From Alphaproteobacteria bacterium (GTDB taxonomy: Bacteria > Pseudomonadota > Alphaproteobacteria > UBA2966): a stretch of 42,022 nt of DNA. Shown in pieces: positions 7,320 to 15,240 of this stretch. The stretch spans positions 1 to 42,022 of the forward strand of contig JABILA010000109.1 of NCBI GenBank assembly GCA_018654745.1, in the 5' to 3' direction. The position numbers and the translations under genes were made by a program. Under the pieces are notes generated by a model. It was not told the DNA's origin and ran no database searches. It was given only the letters and a program-made list of their open reading frames with translations. The first letter of the stretch is position 1; each line of letters begins with the position of its first letter.

Positions 7320-8453
7320 ATGATCCCGTCACAGCGTCATTTGTTCGATATCCCGGAAGAAGTGGCCTATTTCAATTGCGCCTACATGTCTCCGCTCAGC
7401 CATGATGTGTTTGCCGCTGGCGACATGGGACTACGCCGGAAATACAATCCCTGGAAACTGTTGCCGGAAGATTTTTTCACGGAATCAGAAGCGACCCGCG
7501 CCGTTTTCGCTGACATGGTCAATGCCAATGCGGATGATATCGCCATCATACACGCGGCCAGTTATGGCACCGCGATCGCCAGCGCCAATATCCCGTTGGC
7601 AGCGGGACAAAACATTGTTTTGTTGGACGAACAGTTTCCGTCCAACGTCTATCCCTGGTTCGAAAAAGCAAAAGACGCGGGCGCAGATATTATCACCATT
7701 CCACGACCGGCGGATGATATCTGGACGCCATTAATTCTGGACGCAATTACGGACAAAACCGGGATCGTCGCCCTGCCCCATTGCCACTGGACCGACGGCG
7801 GCCTGATTGACCTGGTTACTATCGGCAAGCGCTGCCGTGAAGTTGGCGCTGCCCTGGTTGTCGATGCCACACAATCACTGGGGGCCATGCCCTTTGACGT
7901 CGAGGCCATCCAGCCTGACTTTCTGGTCGCGGCAACATACAAATGGTTGCTGGGGCCCTATAGCATGGGCTTCCTGTATGTCGCCCCAAAATGGCATGAT
8001 GGTCGCCCCCTGGAAGAAGGCTGGATTCAACGCGGTGGGTCCGAAAATTTTGCGCGGCTGGTGGATTATCGCGACGACTATCAACCCGGTGCCCGACGCT
8101 ATGATATGGGAGAGCGCGCAAACTTCGCCCTGATGCCGGTGGCCAAGGCGGCCCTCGACATGATCATGGGCTGGGGAGTTGAGAATATACAAACGACCTT
8201 GAGCGCACGAAACCTTGCCATTGCGGACCGCGCCAGGGCCATGGGGCTTGGCAGTGTTTCGCCTGATTTACGGGCAGGTCATTTCCTCGGTCTGCGTTTC
8301 CCTGACGGTGTGCCGGATGGCCTCGCGGCCACGCTTGCCGCCAACAAGGTATTTGTCAGTGTACGGGGTCCTGCCATGCGCATCACACCGCATGTCTTCA
8401 ACACAGATGCCGATGTCGACAAACTGTTTGCAGTACTGGGAAAGGAAATATGA
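7320..8453 (+). CDS. class V aminotransferase-fold PLP enzyme (first of pair)
   Basis: This ~377-residue cytoplasmic protein has the NifS/kynureninase-like fold type I. It shows an N-terminal YFNCAYMSPLS segment, ALPHCHWTDGG, VVDATQSLGAMPFD with the PLP-pyridine Asp, and the Schiff-base Lys in AATYKWLLGPY. ATG at 7320 is chosen because AAAGGAC lies 8 nt upstream; an in-frame ATG at 7281 has no ribosome site. The family covers desulfurases, epimerases, kynureninase-like hydrolases and C-S lyases, and the reaction cannot be assigned. Its stop overlaps the next gene's start (ATGA), so the two PLP enzymes are co-translated and may form a heteromer or act in sequence. Confidence 0.88.
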   Translation: MIPSQRHLFDIPEEVAYFNCAYMSPLSHDVFAAGDMGLRRKYNPWKLLPEDFFTESEATRAVFADMVNANADDIAIIHAASYGTAIASANIPLAAGQNIVLLDEQFPSNVYPWFEKAKDAGADIITIPRPADDIWTPLILDAITDKTGIVALPHCHWTDGGLIDLVTIGKRCREVGAALVVDATQSLGAMPFDVEAIQPDFLVAATYKWLLGPYSMGFLYVAPKWHDGRPLEEGWIQRGGSENFARLVDYRDDYQPGARRYDMGERANFALMPVAKAALDMIMGWGVENIQTTLSARNLAIADRARAMGLGSVSPDLRAGHFLGLRFPDGVPDGLAATLAANKVFVSVRGPAMRITPHVFNTDADVDKLFAVLGKEI

Positions 8454-9679
8454 AGAGCTACGAATTCGGCGACGGACCGCAGAAACTGTACGAAGGTACG
8501 CGTCTGCCGGAATTTGATATCGTTCGTGCGCGTCGGGAAACGCCGGGCACCGAACATGTCCTGCATTTCAATAACGCCGGTGCCGCCTTGATGCCCGAGG
8601 TTGTCTCCGAGGCCGTAAGCAGGCACCTGCAACTGGAATCCGATATTGGCGGATACGAAGCAGCGGCCCGTGCGGCCCGACCCCTGGCCCGTGTCTACGA
8701 TGCCGTGGCTGAGCTGATCAACGGGCATACATCTGAAATTGCCATTGTCGAAAATGCCACCCGCGCCTGGGACATGGCTTTTTACGGCATGACCTTCGCT
8801 GCAGGCGACCGCATCCTGACCTGTCGGACGGAATATGCCTCCAATTACATTGCCTACCTGCAGGTCGCGCGCAAAACAGGTGCTGTGATTGAAGCCATAC
8901 CGTCTGATGAAAGTGGCCAGATCGATGTGGCGGCCCTGGCAGACATGATTGATGATCGTGTGAAGTTGATTGCCATTACCCACGTGCCAACCAACGGTGG
9001 CCTGGTCAACCCGGCAGCGGCTGTTGGCCAGATCGCCAAATCCGCCCGCATTCCCTATTTGCTGGATGCCTGCCAGTCCGTCGGGCAAATGCCCATCGAT
9101 GTCGAGGAAATTGGCTGTGACATGCTGTCGGCAACCGGCCGGAAGTATCTGCGCGGTCCCCGGGGCACGGGATTTCTGTGGGTCAGGGATACCATGCTGG
9201 AAAGGCTGGAGCCGCCGTTCCTGGACCTGCACGCCGCCAGCTGGACTTCAGCCACGGACTACGAGCTTCAACCAGATGCCAAACGTTTTGAGAACTGGGA
9301 AGGTTATGTCGCCGGTCGCGCCGGGCTGTGTGCTGCCGTTGAATATGCATCCCGCTGGGGCCTTGAGGCAAGCTATGCCCGCATCCAGACACTGGCAGCA
9401 AGTTTGCGCAATAAACTGGAATCCCTACCCGGTGTCACCGTGCATGATATTGGCGCCGAAAAATGCGGTATCGTGACTTTTCAGAAGTCCGGTCATGACG
9501 TCGAAGACATGGTTGAGCACCTGCATGACCAGAGCATCAATGTCTCCAGCTCCTCGACCTTTTCCACTCGCCTCGATATGGAAGACCGCAATCTCGATGT
9601 GCTGCTGCGCGCCAGCGTGCATTATTACAATACCGATGCTGAGATCGAACGCTTTTGTGAGGTGATTGAAGGCCTGTAG
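8450..9679 (+). CDS. class V aminotransferase-fold PLP enzyme (second of pair)
   Basis: This 409-residue protein belongs to the same fold type I class as its upstream neighbour but is clearly diverged. Visible are LHFNNAGAALMP near the N-terminus (typical of the class), ITHVPTNGGLVNP, LLDACQSVGQMPID with the cofactor Asp, and the PLP Lys in ATGRKYLRGPRGTGF. The G-K/R-x-RGPRGTGF pattern resembles the isopenicillin-N-epimerase/EgtE-like C-S lyase branch more than true cysteine desulfurase. A strong AAAGGAA ribosome site precedes ATG 8450. It converges with the Sel1 gene 12 bp downstream. The substrate is unknown. Confidence 0.88.
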   Translation: MKSYEFGDGPQKLYEGTRLPEFDIVRARRETPGTEHVLHFNNAGAALMPEVVSEAVSRHLQLESDIGGYEAAARAARPLARVYDAVAELINGHTSEIAIVENATRAWDMAFYGMTFAAGDRILTCRTEYASNYIAYLQVARKTGAVIEAIPSDESGQIDVAALADMIDDRVKLIAITHVPTNGGLVNPAAAVGQIAKSARIPYLLDACQSVGQMPIDVEEIGCDMLSATGRKYLRGPRGTGFLWVRDTMLERLEPPFLDLHAASWTSATDYELQPDAKRFENWEGYVAGRAGLCAAVEYASRWGLEASYARIQTLAASLRNKLESLPGVTVHDIGAEKCGIVTFQKSGHDVEDMVEHLHDQSINVSSSSTFSTRLDMEDRNLDVLLRASVHYYNTDAEIERFCEVIEGL

Positions 9680-9691
9680 GTCAGGCCAGGA

Positions 9692-10285
9692 TCAATTGTG
9701 ATATTTCGCCAGCCAGGCACGCGCCTTGTTGTGCGCATCCGTTAACTGCGATGGCGCCAGCTGTCGTTCAATTTTCTGGCGGTTCTTCAGCGCCACACGA
9801 TCCCCGAATGACGCGGCAATATTGTACCACATGTGAGCTGTCACCTTGTCGGCCGGCACACCCAGTCCCTGACTATACATATATCCAAGATTGTTCAGGG
9901 ACGAGCGGTGGCGCTTGATTGCCGCATGGCTATACCATTTGATAGCTTCCTGAAAATCCTGCGGCACACCGAGACCACCGTAGTACATGTAACCCAGGCT
10001 GAACTGCGCCGCCGTCTCTTTTTGTTTGACGGCCTTGCGATACCAGTCGATCGCTTTTTCATAATTCTGAATTACGCCCAGTCCCCGGTAATAGAGATTT
10101 CCAAGTCCACTTTGGGCAGGTGCGTTGCCCTTAGCCGCCATTGGCTCCCAGATATTTCGAGCCGTGACAAAATCTCCTCGTAAGGCTGCCTTCAACCCCT
10201 CCTCGTAACTCGCCAGGGCAACAGAGGGATTGCCGATGATCACAACTGCCATCAACATCATCAGGAAACGCAATAAATTTTTCAT
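9692..10285 (-). CDS. secreted Sel1-repeat protein
   Basis: After an N-terminal signal peptide (MKNLLRF, hydrophobic core, cleavage near VALAS), the ~197-residue protein contains about four Sel1-like repeats. These are alpha-helical solenoid units with the GLGNLYYRGLGV, LGYMYYGGLGV and LGYMYSQGLGV signatures, and they usually mediate periplasmic protein-protein contacts. The ATG at 10285, with AAGG about 7 nt upstream, is preferred over an upstream in-frame start at 10387, because the signal peptide starts there and the longer form would overlap the hydratase gene. No partner is obvious in the neighbourhood. Confidence 0.85.
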   Translation of the reverse strand: MKNLLRFLMMLMAVVIIGNPSVALASYEEGLKAALRGDFVTARNIWEPMAAKGNAPAQSGLGNLYYRGLGVIQNYEKAIDWYRKAVKQKETAAQFSLGYMYYGGLGVPQDFQEAIKWYSHAAIKRHRSSLNNLGYMYSQGLGVPADKVTAHMWYNIAASFGDRVALKNRQKIERQLAPSQLTDAHNKARAWLAKYHN

Positions 10286-10328
10286 ACCAAAAGCCTTCAA
10301 CCAAAATAAAATCAACAAATTATCTCTA

Positions 10329-11120
10329 TCAAACAAACGCCAGTGACACCTTCCCAAGTCCCTTGATCTCACCGGTTGCACTTTCACCTTTATCGAGCCA
10401 GGCGGTTTTGACCAGCGATCCCAGCATGACGATTTCGCCGGCTTTCAGGGTTTTACCGTGCCCCCCCAGCGTGTTGGCGACGAAGGCCAGAGCTTCCAGA
10501 GGGTGTCCGAGAACGTCGCGGCCATAACCGACACTGGTCTCGCTGCCGTTGACGACCATAGTGCCTTCGATGGCTTCAAGGTCGAGTTTTTGCCAGTCCG
10601 TAACCTCGTCTCCCAACACGCAACCGGCATTGCAGAAATCATCAGCAACCAGGGTGATGGCCGGCATATCCAGAATGCCGTCATAGCGGTCATCGACGAC
10701 TTCAAATCCTGGCATCAGGGCCGCGACATAGCTTTCCAGGTCCTGACGTGTCCAGGGTGCATCACGGGGTGGGATGTCTTTGCCCAGGCGGACCACAATT
10801 TCCAGTTCGATCCCCGGTCCGCAATATTGGCTGCGGTCCAGGTCTCCGTGATTGCGCGCCACCAGCTTTTGCCGCACCCGCCCCATGCTGGGTGTGGTCA
10901 TCTTCATATAGGCCTGCATGGTGGTTGAGGTCACACCAACTTTCCAGCCTTCATACCCCTCACCCTTATCGGTGAACCAGTCATGCACGGCCCATTGAAT
11001 TTCATAGGCCTCATCAAAACTCTCTGGTCCCGTGCCTTCGGGCAGGGTTTGGAAACTCTGCTGTGCCAGGCGGTGTTCACCAACAAAGGCAGCGGCTTTT
11101 TTCAGATCATCAGATTGCAT
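10329..11120 (-). CDS. 2-keto-4-pentenoate hydratase / 2-oxohept-3-ene-dioate hydratase family protein
   Basis: This 263-residue FAH-superfamily enzyme shows the metal-binding pattern GIELEIVVRLG (two Glu), PGFEVVDDRYDG and DFCNAGCVLG. Such hydratases add water to 2-hydroxydienoates in meta-cleavage pathways; related members are decarboxylases. It overlaps the 3' end of the D-malate/tartrate dehydrogenase-like gene by 11 bp, so the two are co-expressed. A joint role in catabolism of a dicarboxylate or dienoate is plausible. No ring-cleavage gene is adjacent; the nearest dioxygenase is 20 kb away. The exact substrate is not predictable. Confidence 0.85.
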   Translation of the reverse strand: MQSDDLKKAAAFVGEHRLAQQSFQTLPEGTGPESFDEAYEIQWAVHDWFTDKGEGYEGWKVGVTSTTMQAYMKMTTPSMGRVRQKLVARNHGDLDRSQYCGPGIELEIVVRLGKDIPPRDAPWTRQDLESYVAALMPGFEVVDDRYDGILDMPAITLVADDFCNAGCVLGDEVTDWQKLDLEAIEGTMVVNGSETSVGYGRDVLGHPLEALAFVANTLGGHGKTLKAGEIVMLGSLVKTAWLDKGESATGEIKGLGKVSLAFV

Positions 11121-12183
11121 CGGCGATAGCCTTTCCCAATTGTTCCGTGGTCCCGGTACCGCCCAGATCAGGTGTCAGTACCTTGCCTTCGGCGATGACA
11201 CGCTTGAAAGCATCTTCAATCGCCTGCGCGGCTTCTGTATGCCCCAGATGTTCCAGCATCATCGCACCGGACCAGATTTGTGCGATGGGGTTGGCGATGC
11301 CCTGCCCGGCAATATCCGGGGCAGAGCCGTGAACGGGCTCGAACATCGAAGGCATATCGCCTGCCGGATTAATGTTGCCACTGGGGGCAATGCCGATACC
11401 ACCGACGACGGCAGGACCCAGGTCCGACAGGATATCACCGAACAGGTTAGAGCCGACGACGACATCAAAATAATCCGGTTTGCCGACAAAATGGGCGCAC
11501 AGGATATCAATGTGAAACTTGTCTGTCGTGATACCCGGATATTCTTTTTCGATGGCCGAAAACCGTTCATCCCAATAGGGCATGGTGTGAATGATGCCGT
11601 TGGATTTTGTTGCCGATGTCAGATGCCTTGCCGGGCGCTGTTCAGCCAGCTCGAAGGCATAGCGCATGATGCGGTCGAGGCCCTGTTTGGTGAACATTGA
11701 ATCCTGGACCACAAGTTCCTGTTCAGTCCCGGCATATAATTTGCCGCCAATTTCAGAATATTCACCTTCGACATTTTCACGCACGATGACCATGTCGATG
11801 TCACCCGGGACATAGCCCTTCAAGGGACAGTCGATACCTTCAAACAGTTTCACCGGTCGCACATTGGCATATTGTGAAAAGGCGCGGCGAATGGGAATTA
11901 ACAGACCCCACAGCGAGATATGATCAGCCACGCCCGGAAAGCCGACAGCGCCGAGGAAAATCTGGTCAAAGCCACCAAGGGTCTCAAGGCCATCTTCCGG
12001 CATCATCTCGCCGCCCTTGAGAAATTTCTCACAAGACCAGTCGAACTCGGTCCATTCCAGGCCTATGTCAAATTTTGCGGCGGCGGCTTCAAGAACTCGG
12101 ATACCTTCAGGCACAACTTCCTTGCCAATACCGTCTCCGGCAATAACTGCAATCCGATGTGCATTCGTAACGCTGGATGTCAT
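11110..12183 (-). CDS. tartrate/D-malate dehydrogenase-like (isopropylmalate dehydrogenase family)
   Basis: This 357-residue NAD-dependent beta-decarboxylating dehydrogenase shows an IAGDGIGKEV start, DWSCEKFLKGGEMMPEDG and DHISLWGLLIPIRR. These are hallmarks of the TtuC/DmlA branch rather than LeuB. It also has VRENVEGEYSEIGG, a catalytic Tyr/Lys region (TSATKSNG) and metal Asp residues in GSNLFGDILSDLG. The expected reaction is oxidation and decarboxylation of D-malate or tartrate to pyruvate or hydroxypyruvate-type products. ATG at 12183 has GGAG about 10 nt upstream. It is first in an operon with the hydratase. LeuB is possible but less likely given the signature residues. Confidence 0.85.
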   Translation of the reverse strand: MTSSVTNAHRIAVIAGDGIGKEVVPEGIRVLEAAAAKFDIGLEWTEFDWSCEKFLKGGEMMPEDGLETLGGFDQIFLGAVGFPGVADHISLWGLLIPIRRAFSQYANVRPVKLFEGIDCPLKGYVPGDIDMVIVRENVEGEYSEIGGKLYAGTEQELVVQDSMFTKQGLDRIMRYAFELAEQRPARHLTSATKSNGIIHTMPYWDERFSAIEKEYPGITTDKFHIDILCAHFVGKPDYFDVVVGSNLFGDILSDLGPAVVGGIGIAPSGNINPAGDMPSMFEPVHGSAPDIAGQGIANPIAQIWSGAMMLEHLGHTEAAQAIEDAFKRVIAEGKVLTPDLGGTGTTEQLGKAIADAI

Positions 12184-12272
12184 GCCCGATCTGCTCCGCC
12201 GACAATTTCAGAAGAGAGTAGACTATCGCCGCAAGGACTGAGGGCGCAAGAGCAAGACCGGGAAGCGTCGTC

Positions 12273-13244
12273 CTAGCGTTCTGTATTCACCGCGATGCAA
12301 TCAACGCCCTTGCCCTTAAGGGATTTGCAGGCTGCTTTCGCCGCTGTCCTGTTGGCATATTCGTTAATCACAACAAGGGTCAGAATCTGGCCATTCTTGC
12401 GCGGTTTTGAAGGTACATAACGGACAACCGCATCGTTCAGTTCAAGCACGGTTGTATTCGCAAGCGTCTTCCCCCAGCTTGCTTCGGCACCTGATCTGGT
12501 TTTGTAGGCCCCCAGTTGCACACCCCAGGGCTGGCTGCCAAAAGGTTGCAACAATGGCTGAGGCGCTTTGGCGGGTTTCGGTTTCATGGCATCCGGTTTC
12601 TTGTCAGCCATTTTCGGTTCAGGCTTCATCTCCGGCTTCTTGTCAGCCATTTCCGGTTCAGACTTCATGCCGGTCATATGTTTTGGCGTTTTATCCGCCA
12701 TATCACTTTTGGCCATAGAGGTCGGCATATTTTCCTGACGTTCGGCCAGGTCATGAACCTGGTCGGATATATTTTCAACGCGTTCAGACAGGGAATGCAG
12801 TCGTAAATTGATGGCCAGCATTTCTGTTTCAAACGCATCTTTTGAAACACCTGCTGGCTGCCCGGCATTATCAGAGTTTGCTACGGCATTGGCGGTGGCT
12901 CTCTCTGCGGCCCTGGCATTGGCGTCAGTTTTTGCCTTGTTGTCTGCAGCCTCTTGTTCTTTTTTCATGGCTGCGAACTTCTTGTCCGCTTCTTTGTCTT
13001 CGTCGCTCTCGTTTTCCTCGTCATCGGCCATTTTGTCGGTCTTGGGCGCGTCTGCCATCAGACTTTTGGGCTTTTTGGCTGGTTTGCCAAAATTCATGAC
13101 CCGTTCAGTTTTCTCGAACGTCTCGTCATCACTGCTCAAATAGTCGGTTATAGCGGAAAAGTTGGTTAATTTGGTTATCGTCGAGCACGATGACACCAGC
13201 AGTGCAGTTCCAATGACAAGGGAAAATATTTTTAATTGGCGCAT
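12273..13244 (-). CDS. SPOR-domain lipoprotein with charged/Pro-rich linker
   Basis: About 323 residues. A lipoprotein signal (MRQLKIFSLVIGTALLVSSC, lipobox Cys at residue 20) is followed by an acidic/Lys-rich low-complexity region. Next come a possible coiled coil (AINLRLHSLSERVENISDQ) and a run of MADKKPEMKPEP-type near-repeats (ADKKP occurs twice, ADKTP once). A C-terminal SPOR domain (WGVQLGAYKTRSGAEASW) follows. SPOR domains bind denuded peptidoglycan at the septum, so an envelope or division role is likely. ATG at 13244 fits the signal peptide. An upstream GTG at 13271 has a better ribosome site (GGGAG) and would add nine residues. Confidence 0.8.
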   Translation of the reverse strand: MRQLKIFSLVIGTALLVSSCSTITKLTNFSAITDYLSSDDETFEKTERVMNFGKPAKKPKSLMADAPKTDKMADDEENESDEDKEADKKFAAMKKEQEAADNKAKTDANARAAERATANAVANSDNAGQPAGVSKDAFETEMLAINLRLHSLSERVENISDQVHDLAERQENMPTSMAKSDMADKTPKHMTGMKSEPEMADKKPEMKPEPKMADKKPDAMKPKPAKAPQPLLQPFGSQPWGVQLGAYKTRSGAEASWGKTLANTTVLELNDAVVRYVPSKPRKNGQILTLVVINEYANRTAAKAACKSLKGKGVDCIAVNTER

Positions 13245-13442
13245 GCCAACAAAGGTCACCAAGCAAGACACAGAAATTCACTCCCCGTTTCTGGTACGCA
13301 TTCGAAAAACAACGACCCTGGTCAGGACATGGGTCGGTTGACGTTTGCGCTTCGCTACCTGATTTATATCAGGCTCTGGCGTGAAAAACAGCAGGGAAGT
13401 TCATGTCTTGTTTGAAGTTGAGAATCAGGGCCCCGGAAATGA

Positions 13443-13940
13443 TCAATTTAATATCAATTGATAATATTCGGCATTCTCCAGCTCGCTGTCGTAATAGCGG
13501 TCAATTTCGGAAAATCCGAGCGAGCGATAAAGCGCGATGGCCTCGGTCATGGTGCGCACGGTATCGAGGCGCATGGCCGCATAGCCCTTGCTTCGGCCCT
13601 TCTCGGCAATGGCTTCAGTCAGTTTACGACCGAGGCCCAGGCCCCGGTACTGGTCACGCACAAAAAGCCGCTTCAGCTCGCAGATAATGCCAAGGTCCGC
13701 GTCCCGCTTCAGCATACGCAAGCCAACAGACCCGGCGGCCTGTCCGTCGACACGAGCCAGCATCAAGGCCCCTTCGGGTTCTCCGTAGTTTCCGGGAAAA
13801 GTCACCATTTCCCGGTCAAAATCCTGAAAGCACAGATCAAAATCAAGCGAACGGGCATATTCAAGGAACAAAGCTTTTACATCAGCGATATCCTCGACCG
13901 ATTCGCCCTCGACGATCTCTATGCTGACAGTTTTGGTCAC
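13443..13940 (-). CDS. GNAT-family N-acetyltransferase
   Basis: This 165-residue cytoplasmic acetyl-CoA-dependent acetyltransferase has motif A with the pyrophosphate-binding loop (LFVRDQYRGLGLGRKL), a preceding beta strand (ELKRLFV) and the C-terminal ALYRSLGFSEI signature. It starts with GTG at 13940, overlapping the PhzF stop (GTGA), so it is co-translated with that gene. GNAT-PhzF pairs are not diagnostic of a pathway. The substrate is unknown. Confidence 0.88.
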   Translation of the reverse strand: MTKTVSIEIVEGESVEDIADVKALFLEYARSLDFDLCFQDFDREMVTFPGNYGEPEGALMLARVDGQAAGSVGLRMLKRDADLGIICELKRLFVRDQYRGLGLGRKLTEAIAEKGRSKGYAAMRLDTVRTMTEAIALYRSLGFSEIDRYYDSELENAEYYQLILN

Positions 13941-14716
13941 AGCAGAAATTCACCCACCAGGACCTCATGCGCACGACCAGCAATGGCAACGCGGTCGCCT
14001 TGGTTGCGGCAATGTAATTCGCCGCCGCGTGCAGAAATCTGACGGGCAATCATCTGATCCTTGCCCAGGCGGTCCGACCAATAAGGTATAAGTGTGCAAT
14101 GGGCTGATCCGGTGACCGGGTCTTCATCAATGCCATGTCCCGGCGCAAAGAAACGCGAGACAAAATCACAATGATCACCAGGGGCCGTCACAATTATCGC
14201 CCAGTTCTCCAGGGAGGCCAGGGCCGCCATATCAGGCGTCAGGGCAGCCACTTCTGCTTCTGTCTCATAAGTCACAAAAAAATCACGGGAAACCTGTGCC
14301 GATGTCGGGTTGCCACCCAATGCGGCCAACAAGGCAGGATTTTCTTTCATGGCCTCTGGCGCACGTGCCGGGAAATCCATTTCAATCAGGTCGCCCTGGC
14401 GGGTTACGACCAGATCGCCGCTTTTGGTCGAAAAGACAATTTTGTCCTGCGTCGTTTCCAGGCGATTGAAAACCACATGTGCCGACGCCAGCGTTGCGTG
14501 ACCACAAAGATCAACTTCGGATGCAGGCGTAAACCAGCGCAGATCATATTTCCCATCAGCACCGACAAAAAATGCCGTTTCAGACAGATTATTTTCCATA
14601 GCCATATTTTGCATGACGTCGTCGTCCAGCCAGCTGTCCAAAGGGCAAACAGCTGCCGGATTGCCCGAAAACGGTCGGTCTGCGAAGGCGTCTATCTGAT
14701 AAAGCGGTATTCTCAT
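13937..14716 (-). CDS. PhzF-family isomerase
   Basis: This 259-residue member of the PhzF/diaminopimelate-epimerase fold shows QIDAFADRPFSGNPAAVCPL at the N-terminus, the catalytic Glu in NLSETAF, DLCGHATLASAHV, and the DEDPVTGSAHC motif. In phenazine producers PhzF isomerises DHHA, but most PhzF-like proteins are of unknown function. No other phz gene is present, so a phenazine pathway is not implied. ATG at 14716 follows GGGAC. It forms an operon with the downstream GNAT gene. Confidence 0.88.
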   Translation of the reverse strand: MRIPLYQIDAFADRPFSGNPAAVCPLDSWLDDDVMQNMAMENNLSETAFFVGADGKYDLRWFTPASEVDLCGHATLASAHVVFNRLETTQDKIVFSTKSGDLVVTRQGDLIEMDFPARAPEAMKENPALLAALGGNPTSAQVSRDFFVTYETEAEVAALTPDMAALASLENWAIIVTAPGDHCDFVSRFFAPGHGIDEDPVTGSAHCTLIPYWSDRLGKDQMIARQISARGGELHCRNQGDRVAIAGRAHEVLVGEFLL

Positions 14717-14740
14717 ATTCTTGTCCCGTTCTGGAATTCA

Positions 14741-14770
14741 GGCCCCTTGCCGATTTTCTGACAAGGGGCC
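14741..14770. terminator. strong GC hairpin between PhzF and DUF1127 genes
   Basis: GGCCCCTTG (14741-14749) pairs perfectly with CAAGGGGCC (14762-14770) across a 12-nt loop. It lies 76 bp after the DUF1127 stop and just upstream of the PhzF start, both on the minus strand. It probably ends DUF1127 transcription, though no U-run follows. Confidence 0.45.
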
Positions 14771-14777
14771 ATTCAAT

Positions 14778-14832
14778 TCAATCGCCCCTACTTAATTGCC
14801 TCTACTTATTCGGCCCTACTCATTCGCCCCTA
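14778..14832. repeat. four degenerate ~14-bp tandem repeats
   Basis: Units resembling ATTCGCCCCTACTTA occur back to back about every 14-15 bp (ATCGCCCCTACTTA, ATTGCCTCTACTTA, TTCGGCCCTACTCA, TTCGCCCCTAG) between the DUF1127 stop and the GC hairpin. Function unknown; it may be a slippage product or part of a 3' untranslated structure. Confidence 0.5.
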
Positions 14833-14845
14833 GTGGCGCAAATGA

Positions 14846-15127
14846 CTATCTGAACTTGCGAATGTCTCGATGAACCCATCGATCTCGCGCCATTTGATCA
14901 GCCTGACCCCGGGTTATTCCGACGTCCTTGAGGGTGTGCTCATTCATGCCGCGCAATATTTCGCACTCCATTCGGTCATAGTGCCAGTTCATGAGACCAT
15001 GAATCACCGACTTAATCACACGTTTGGGCGCATTAAGGATGGTATTGGTCTTCGGGACCATGGTTACCGCTGTCAGGCGTGAACTCTTACCGATGGGCCG
15101 CGAGTGTATTGTATCGATCCAATTCAT
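14846..15127 (-). CDS. DUF1127 small basic protein (YjiS-like)
   Basis: This 93-residue protein carries the C-terminal DUF1127 motif: RMECEILRGMNEHTLKDVGI followed by TRGQADQMAR. In alphaproteobacteria such proteins are small, Arg-rich and linked to phosphate/carbon or RNA metabolism. ATG at 15127 is preferred because GGAG lies about 8 nt upstream; a longer reading up to 15268 would run over the regulatory repeats and the MocR gene. It is divergent from the MocR-like regulator and probably controlled by it through the shared intergenic operators. Confidence 0.82.
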   Translation of the reverse strand: MNWIDTIHSRPIGKSSRLTAVTMVPKTNTILNAPKRVIKSVIHGLMNWHYDRMECEILRGMNEHTLKDVGITRGQADQMARDRWVHRDIRKFR

Positions 15128-15161
15128 GATAATTCTCCGTATTTCTCCGTTAATGGTTAAG

Positions 15162-15240
15162 ATTGTCACTGTATATTCGTGATTGTCTGTATATATTTGA
15201 CATATTGTCACAGTCAACGTATATATTGTCACCATGACAA
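15162..15240. promoter_or_regulatory. phased ATTGTC operators and palindromes between DUF1127 and MocR genes
   Basis: ATTGTC occurs four times in the same orientation at 15162, 15182, 15204 and 15225 (spacings 20, 22 and 21 bp, about two helical turns). Three copies are followed by TGTATAT or CGTATAT. Superimposed are TGACA-TAT-TGTCA (15198-15210) and the perfect TTGTCA-CCA-TGACAA (15226-15240), which covers the MocR start codon at 15234. Direct plus inverted repeats fit MocR/PdxR-type binding and autoregulation. Confidence 0.65.

Noticed and set aside
8279..9232. 317-codon minus-strand frame opposite the second class V PLP gene
   Set aside because: The sense strand encodes a complete PLP enzyme with ribosome site and cofactor residues; the antisense frame shows no motifs.
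13937..14716. Phenazine biosynthesis locus
   Set aside because: Only a PhzF-fold gene is present; no phzA-G partners, and most PhzF-like proteins are unrelated to phenazines.
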